Shown piece by piece: positions 61,111 to 64,000 of a stretch of DNA of 64,000 nucleotides. The position numbers and the translations under genes are program-made. The stretch spans positions 1,922,001 to 1,986,000 of the forward strand of contig NZ_CP022527.1 of assembly GCF_002237445.1 (NCBI RefSeq), written 5' to 3'. The DNA is from Neisseria sp. KEM232. GTDB lineage: Bacteria > Pseudomonadota > Gammaproteobacteria > Burkholderiales > Neisseriaceae. The notes under the pieces are model-generated. The model did not search any database and was not told where the DNA came from. It worked only from the letters and a program-made list of their open reading frames with translations. Every line of letters starts with the position of its first letter. The first letter of the stretch is position 1.

Positions 61111-61308
61111 ATGCCTAAAATGAAAACCAAGTCCAGCGCGAAAAAACGCTTTAAAGTGCTCGGTAACGGCGGCGTAAAACGCGCTCATGCGTTCAAGCGC
61201 CATATCCTGACCAAAAAAACCACCAAAAACAAACGCCAGCTGCGCGGCACCTCTATGGTAAACGACCGCGATTTGGCTTCTGTTGCCAAAATGTTGCCCT
61301 ACGCTTAA
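61111..61308 (+). CDS. rpmI: 50S ribosomal protein L35
   Basis: 65 residues: [21 protein letters not shown], highly basic, family length. L35 is a late-assembly 23S rRNA binder. The ATG at 61111 has ATGGAG at the right distance; the frame upstream to 61054 is not used. rplT starts 13 bp after. Confidence 0.97.
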
Positions 61309-61321
61309 AGGAGTTTGAACT

Positions 61322-61681
61322 ATGCCACGCGTAAAACGCGGTGTAACCGCACGTGCCCGTCATAAAAAAGTATTAGCATTGGCCAAAGGCTATCGCGGAC
61401 GCCGTAAAAACGTCTACCGCGTTGCCAAACAGGCAGTCATGAAAGCAGGCCAATATGCCTACCGCGACCGCCGTCAGCGCAAACGCCAATTCCGTCAACT
61501 ATGGATCGTCCGTATCAACGCCGGTGCGCGTGAAAGCGGTTTGTCTTACAGCAAATTCATGAACGGCCTCAAACGTGCCGCTATCGAAATCGACCGTAAA
61601 GTATTGGCTGATTTGGCTGTATTTGACAAAGCTACCTTTGCCCAATTGGTAGAAAAAGCAAAAGCCGCTTTGGCTGCTTAA
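61322..61681 (+). CDS. rplT: 50S ribosomal protein L20
   Basis: 119 residues: MPRVKRGVTARARHKKVLALAKGYRGRRKN and RQLWIVRINAGARESGLSYSKFMNGL. It is needed early in 50S assembly and in other bacteria represses its own operon. AAAGGAG lies before the ATG. It is the last gene of thrS-infC-rpmI-rplT, followed by a strong terminator. Confidence 0.98.
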   Translation: MPRVKRGVTARARHKKVLALAKGYRGRRKNVYRVAKQAVMKAGQYAYRDRRQRKRQFRQLWIVRINAGARESGLSYSKFMNGLKRAAIEIDRKVLADLAVFDKATFAQLVEKAKAALAA

Positions 61682-61701
61682 TTGCTTTTGACCGTATAAA
61701 A

Positions 61702-61730
61702 CAAAAAAGGAAACTTCGGTTTCCTTTTTT
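61702..61730 (+). terminator. Rho-independent terminator after rplT
   Basis: AAAAAAGGAAACTTCGGTTTCCTTTTTT: short stem with a TTCG-type loop and flanking A and T runs. Confidence 0.9.
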
Positions 61731-61844
61731 GTTTATGTGTTTGATTCTTTTCCGAAACATCTGTTTTTCTTGTGCAAAAAATGTCAGTTTGCGCTAAAAT
61801 AACGCCCATTCAATATCCAGCGGAGCGGCCGCAGCGAAATGATA

Positions 61845-61870
61845 AGGCCGTCTGAACATTCAGACGGCCT
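61845..61870. other. DUS hairpin upstream of pheS
   Basis: AGGCCGTCTGAACATTCAGACGGCCT, 45 bp upstream of pheS. The position between terminator and gene suggests an uptake or mRNA leader role rather than a terminator. Confidence 0.6.
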
Positions 61871-61914
61871 TTGTTGATTCCGGTACGGCGGCCGTCACAT
61901 ACAGGCAAACAATC

Positions 61915-62904
61915 ATGGAAAATGCAAACCGTATCACCGCCGCCGGCATCGCCGCCATCGAAGCCGCTGCCGACCAGCAGACGCTTGAACTTGTCAAAGC
62001 CCAATATCTCGGTAAAACCGGCGAACTCAACGCCCTGCTCAAGCAGCTCGGACAAATGTCGCCCGAAGAGCGCAAAACCGTCGGCGCGCACATCAACGAG
62101 TGCAAAAATCGTTTTCAGGCTGCCTACAACGCCAAGCGCGATGCGCTGAACGAAGCCAAGCTGCAACAGCGCCTGGCCGCCGAAGCGCTCGACATTACCC
62201 TGCCCGGCCGCAGCCAAGAGCAAGGCGGCCTGCATCCCGTTACCCTGACCCTGCAACGCGTGGTCGAACTCTTCCACGGACTCGGCTTCGACGTGGCCGA
62301 CGGCCCCGAAATCGAAGACGATTTCCACAATTTCCAAGCGCTCAACATCCCGCAAGACCATCCCGCCCGCGCCATGCAGGACACTTTTTATGTCGAAAAC
62401 GGCGACGTTTTGCGCACCCACACCTCGCCCATCCAAATCCGCTACATGCTCGACAAAAAAGAGCCGCCCATCCGCATCATCGCCCCCGGCCGCGTGTACC
62501 GCGTGGACAGCGACGCCACCCATTCGCCGATGTTCCACCAAGCCGAAGGCCTGTGGGTGGAAGAAGGCGTAACCTTTGCCGACCTTAAAGCCGTGTTCAC
62601 CGACTTTATCCGCCGCTTTTTCGAGCGCGACGATTTGCAGGTGCGCTTTCGCCCCTCGTTCTTCCCCTTCACCGAACCCTCCGCCGAAATCGACATCATG
62701 GGCGACAACGGCAAATGGCTGGAAGTGGGCGGCTGCGGCATGGTGCATCCCAACGTGTTGAAAAACGTCAATATCGATCCCGAAAAATACACCGGCTTCG
62801 CCTTCGGCATCGGCCTCGACCGCTTCGCCATGCTGCGCTACGGCGTAAACGATTTGCGCCTGTTTTTTGACAACGACTTGGCGTTTTTGAAGCAGTTTTC
62901 TTGA
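61915..62904 (+). CDS. pheS: Phenylalanyl-tRNA synthetase alpha subunit
   Basis: 329 residues: coiled-coil N-terminus (1-85) and class II core with HPARAMQDTFYVENG, RVYRVDSDATHSPMFHQAEGLWV (motif 2) and GIGLDRFAMLRYGVNDLRLFFDNDLAFLKQF (motif 3). It pairs with PheT to charge tRNA-Phe. pheT is not next to it: vsr and a methyltransferase follow. In Neisseria the pheS-pheT gap is a known place for restriction-modification genes, and this fits. ATG at 61915. Confidence 0.96.
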   Translation: MENANRITAAGIAAIEAAADQQTLELVKAQYLGKTGELNALLKQLGQMSPEERKTVGAHINECKNRFQAAYNAKRDALNEAKLQQRLAAEALDITLPGRSQEQGGLHPVTLTLQRVVELFHGLGFDVADGPEIEDDFHNFQALNIPQDHPARAMQDTFYVENGDVLRTHTSPIQIRYMLDKKEPPIRIIAPGRVYRVDSDATHSPMFHQAEGLWVEEGVTFADLKAVFTDFIRRFFERDDLQVRFRPSFFPFTEPSAEIDIMGDNGKWLEVGGCGMVHPNVLKNVNIDPEKYTGFAFGIGLDRFAMLRYGVNDLRLFFDNDLAFLKQFS

Positions 62905-63044
62905 AAATGGCTGTCTGAAAAGTTTTCAGGCTGCCTGTTAAAGTACAAGAGCGATTCGATAGAGACGCCGGCTCCCAAATTCGCGACGCATTACGTCCTG
63001 AATTCACACAGGTTTTGAGCAAACGTTTCAGACGACCTATTCTG

Positions 63045-63518
63045 ATGGACAGACTGACCGCCGAACAACGCCGAAAATGTATGCAGGCCAACAAAAGCAA
63101 GGGCACGAAACCCGAGCTTCTGCTGGCTAAGGCCATGTGGAAACTCGGGCTTCGTTACCGGAAAAACAGCAAAACCGTTTTCGGCAAGCCGGATTTCAGT
63201 TTTAAAAAATACAAAGTCGCCGTATTTGTGGATGGAGAGTTTTGGCATGGCAAAGACTGGGAAAAGCGCAAAAACGACATCAAGAGCAACCGGGAATTTT
63301 GGCTTGAAAAAATCGAACGCAACATACGGCGCGATGCCGAAGTAACAGGCCGTCTGAAAGAAGAGGGTTGGACGGTGTTTCGGTTTTGGGGAGGAGATGT
63401 TGTGAAAAATGCCGAAATACCCGCCCGAAAAATTTCAGGCTGCATTTCGGCAAAGCAGTGTTTAAAGCAGGGGAATGATGTTTTGGGCAATACTGCGGAT
63501 GACGTTTACTGCGACTGA
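63045..63518 (+). CDS. vsr: Very short patch repair endonuclease
   Basis: 157 residues. Vsr nicks at T:G mismatches that arise when 5-methylcytosine deaminates, next to the matching cytosine methyltransferase. DRLTAEQRRKCMQANKSKGTKPELLLAKAMWKLGLRYRKN, then the catalytic GKPDFSFKKYKVAVFVDGEFWHGKDW with the Asp and His, all intact. The ATG at 63045; the frame opens earlier through an inverted AGGTCGTCTGAA (63027-63038), an N. mucosa-type uptake word. It is convergent with the methyltransferase and their ends overlap by 57 bp. Confidence 0.93.
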   Translation: MDRLTAEQRRKCMQANKSKGTKPELLLAKAMWKLGLRYRKNSKTVFGKPDFSFKKYKVAVFVDGEFWHGKDWEKRKNDIKSNREFWLEKIERNIRRDAEVTGRLKEEGWTVFRFWGGDVVKNAEIPARKISGCISAKQCLKQGNDVLGNTADDVYCD

Positions 63519-64000
63519 ATTGCCGAACTGTTTGTAAAGCTGAACGTCCGACACACCGCGCTTTCTGGCTTTTTCTACTATTTCATCAGGGAATCCCTGC
63601 AACCGTGCGGCTTCCAGCGGGGTAAGTTTGCGGGGGTTGGCATTTTTCTGTTCGATCAGGATTTCCGATCCGTCTTTGTAGTAGCGTGCGGAAATGGTGT
63701 TGGTATAGTCAGATTGGGCATTAAACAAACCATACCCGAAACCGTTTCCTTTTTGCCGATGTTCGGCCTTCCGCCGCAGGTGTCCCTGCCAGAGTTTGTC
63801 TGAAATAGTGTATTTGGGGTCTGGGTTTTTTTCCAAAATGTCCCCCACGCTGACGGTTTTGGGTATCGGCTCGGGAAATTTGAACTGTTCTGCATCCTGT
63901 TCGGACAGGAATCCGACGATATAGATGCGTTCGCGGTTTTGCGGCAGGTTGAAGTCCTTTGCAGCCATCACTTTGGCACTGACGGTGTAGCCGAGAGCGC
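63462..64000 (-). CDS. DNA (cytosine-5) methyltransferase, C-terminal part (cut by window end)
   Basis: 179 residues are visible; the frame is open past the window's last base. Motif VIII (NLPQNRERIYIVGF), motif IX (LTPLEAARLQGFP) and motif X (VQLYKQFGNSVAVNVIRSIAQ) of the Dcm/HpaII-like family are clear. The enzyme methylates C5 of cytosine in its target. It is paired with a convergent vsr, whose last 57 bp overlap its 3' end. A restriction partner, if any, would lie outside the window. The catalytic Cys is also outside. Low-GC content compared with pheS suggests transfer. Confidence 0.9.
   Translation of the reverse strand, partial: ALGYTVSAKVMAAKDFNLPQNRERIYIVGFLSEQDAEQFKFPEPIPKTVSVGDILEKNPDPKYTISDKLWQGHLRRKAEHRQKGNGFGYGLFNAQSDYTNTISARYYKDGSEILIEQKNANPRKLTPLEAARLQGFPDEIVEKARKRGVSDVQLYKQFGNSVAVNVIRSIAQNIIPLL

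Overview
The window comes from a high-GC member of the genus Neisseria or a very close relative. The 12-base uptake word AGGCCGTCTGAA (AG-DUS dialect) is scattered throughout, often as inverted pairs acting as terminators. Correia repeat enclosed elements (CREE) and dRS3-type repeats are present, and almost all housekeeping genes have the expected Neisseria form. Two further uptake dialects appear locally: AGGTCGTCTGAA (N. mucosa type) and AGGCAGCCTGAA (Kingella type). They help mark imported DNA. The species cannot be fixed from this window.

Layout. 0-9 kb: end of a glycosyltransferase, aat, gcvP, the heat-shock operon groES-groEL behind a sigma-32-type promoter, hemL and tRNA-Lys. 9-22.5 kb: uup, a TSUP/UreH-type membrane protein, an MtrA-like AraC regulator, a carboxymuconolactone decarboxylase-like protein, a rhodanese, a DUF302 lipoprotein, proS, a DUF711 protein, an IS110 transposase split by a TauE cassette, and a divergent azoR/lysR pair. 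22.5-25.7 kb: half of a P4-like genomic island. 25.7-30.8 kb: a type III restriction-modification system whose mod gene is fused in frame to the start of an IS1016 transposase and carries an ACCGA repeat tract. 30.8-41.8 kb: core genes (nuclease, nth, mutY, mltA, trpC, alanine symporter, pyrH, the kdsC-lptC-lptA operon, a flavin oxidoreductase). 42-47.6 kb: tRNA-Phe with the other half of the P4-like island (integrase), an internally deleted IS1016, and the right end of a Mu-like prophage (tail fibre, Com, Dam), followed by toxin-like remnants and an IS630 fragment. At 47.6 kb there is a 33-base near-match to an Illumina Nextera adapter and a ten-copy tandem array of uptake words. 47.7-52.5 kb: a TetR / TonB receptor / MFS cluster that looks like xenosiderophore uptake. 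52.5-64 kb: corC, ybeY, ung, a Clp-fold protein, hemE, lgt, tRNA-Val, and thrS-infC-rpmI-rplT-pheS, then vsr and a cytosine methyltransferase just after pheS.

Main result. The two halves of the P4-like island, 18 kb apart and in opposite orientation, both end at IS1016 material. The 8-bp sequences flanking the IS at the two places are the same target duplication (AAACAAAA). Removing the IS joins two gene fragments in frame into one gene of about 304 codons. Inverting 25.7-44.0 kb in thought restores tRNA-Phe, integrase, that gene, alpA, HTH, rep-like, zinc-ribbon gene and an att copy in order. The window therefore records an IS1016-bounded inversion that placed a type III methyltransferase behind an IS-derived start. 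A misassembly remains the alternative, and the adapter-like sequence at 47.6 kb shows the assembly is not clean.
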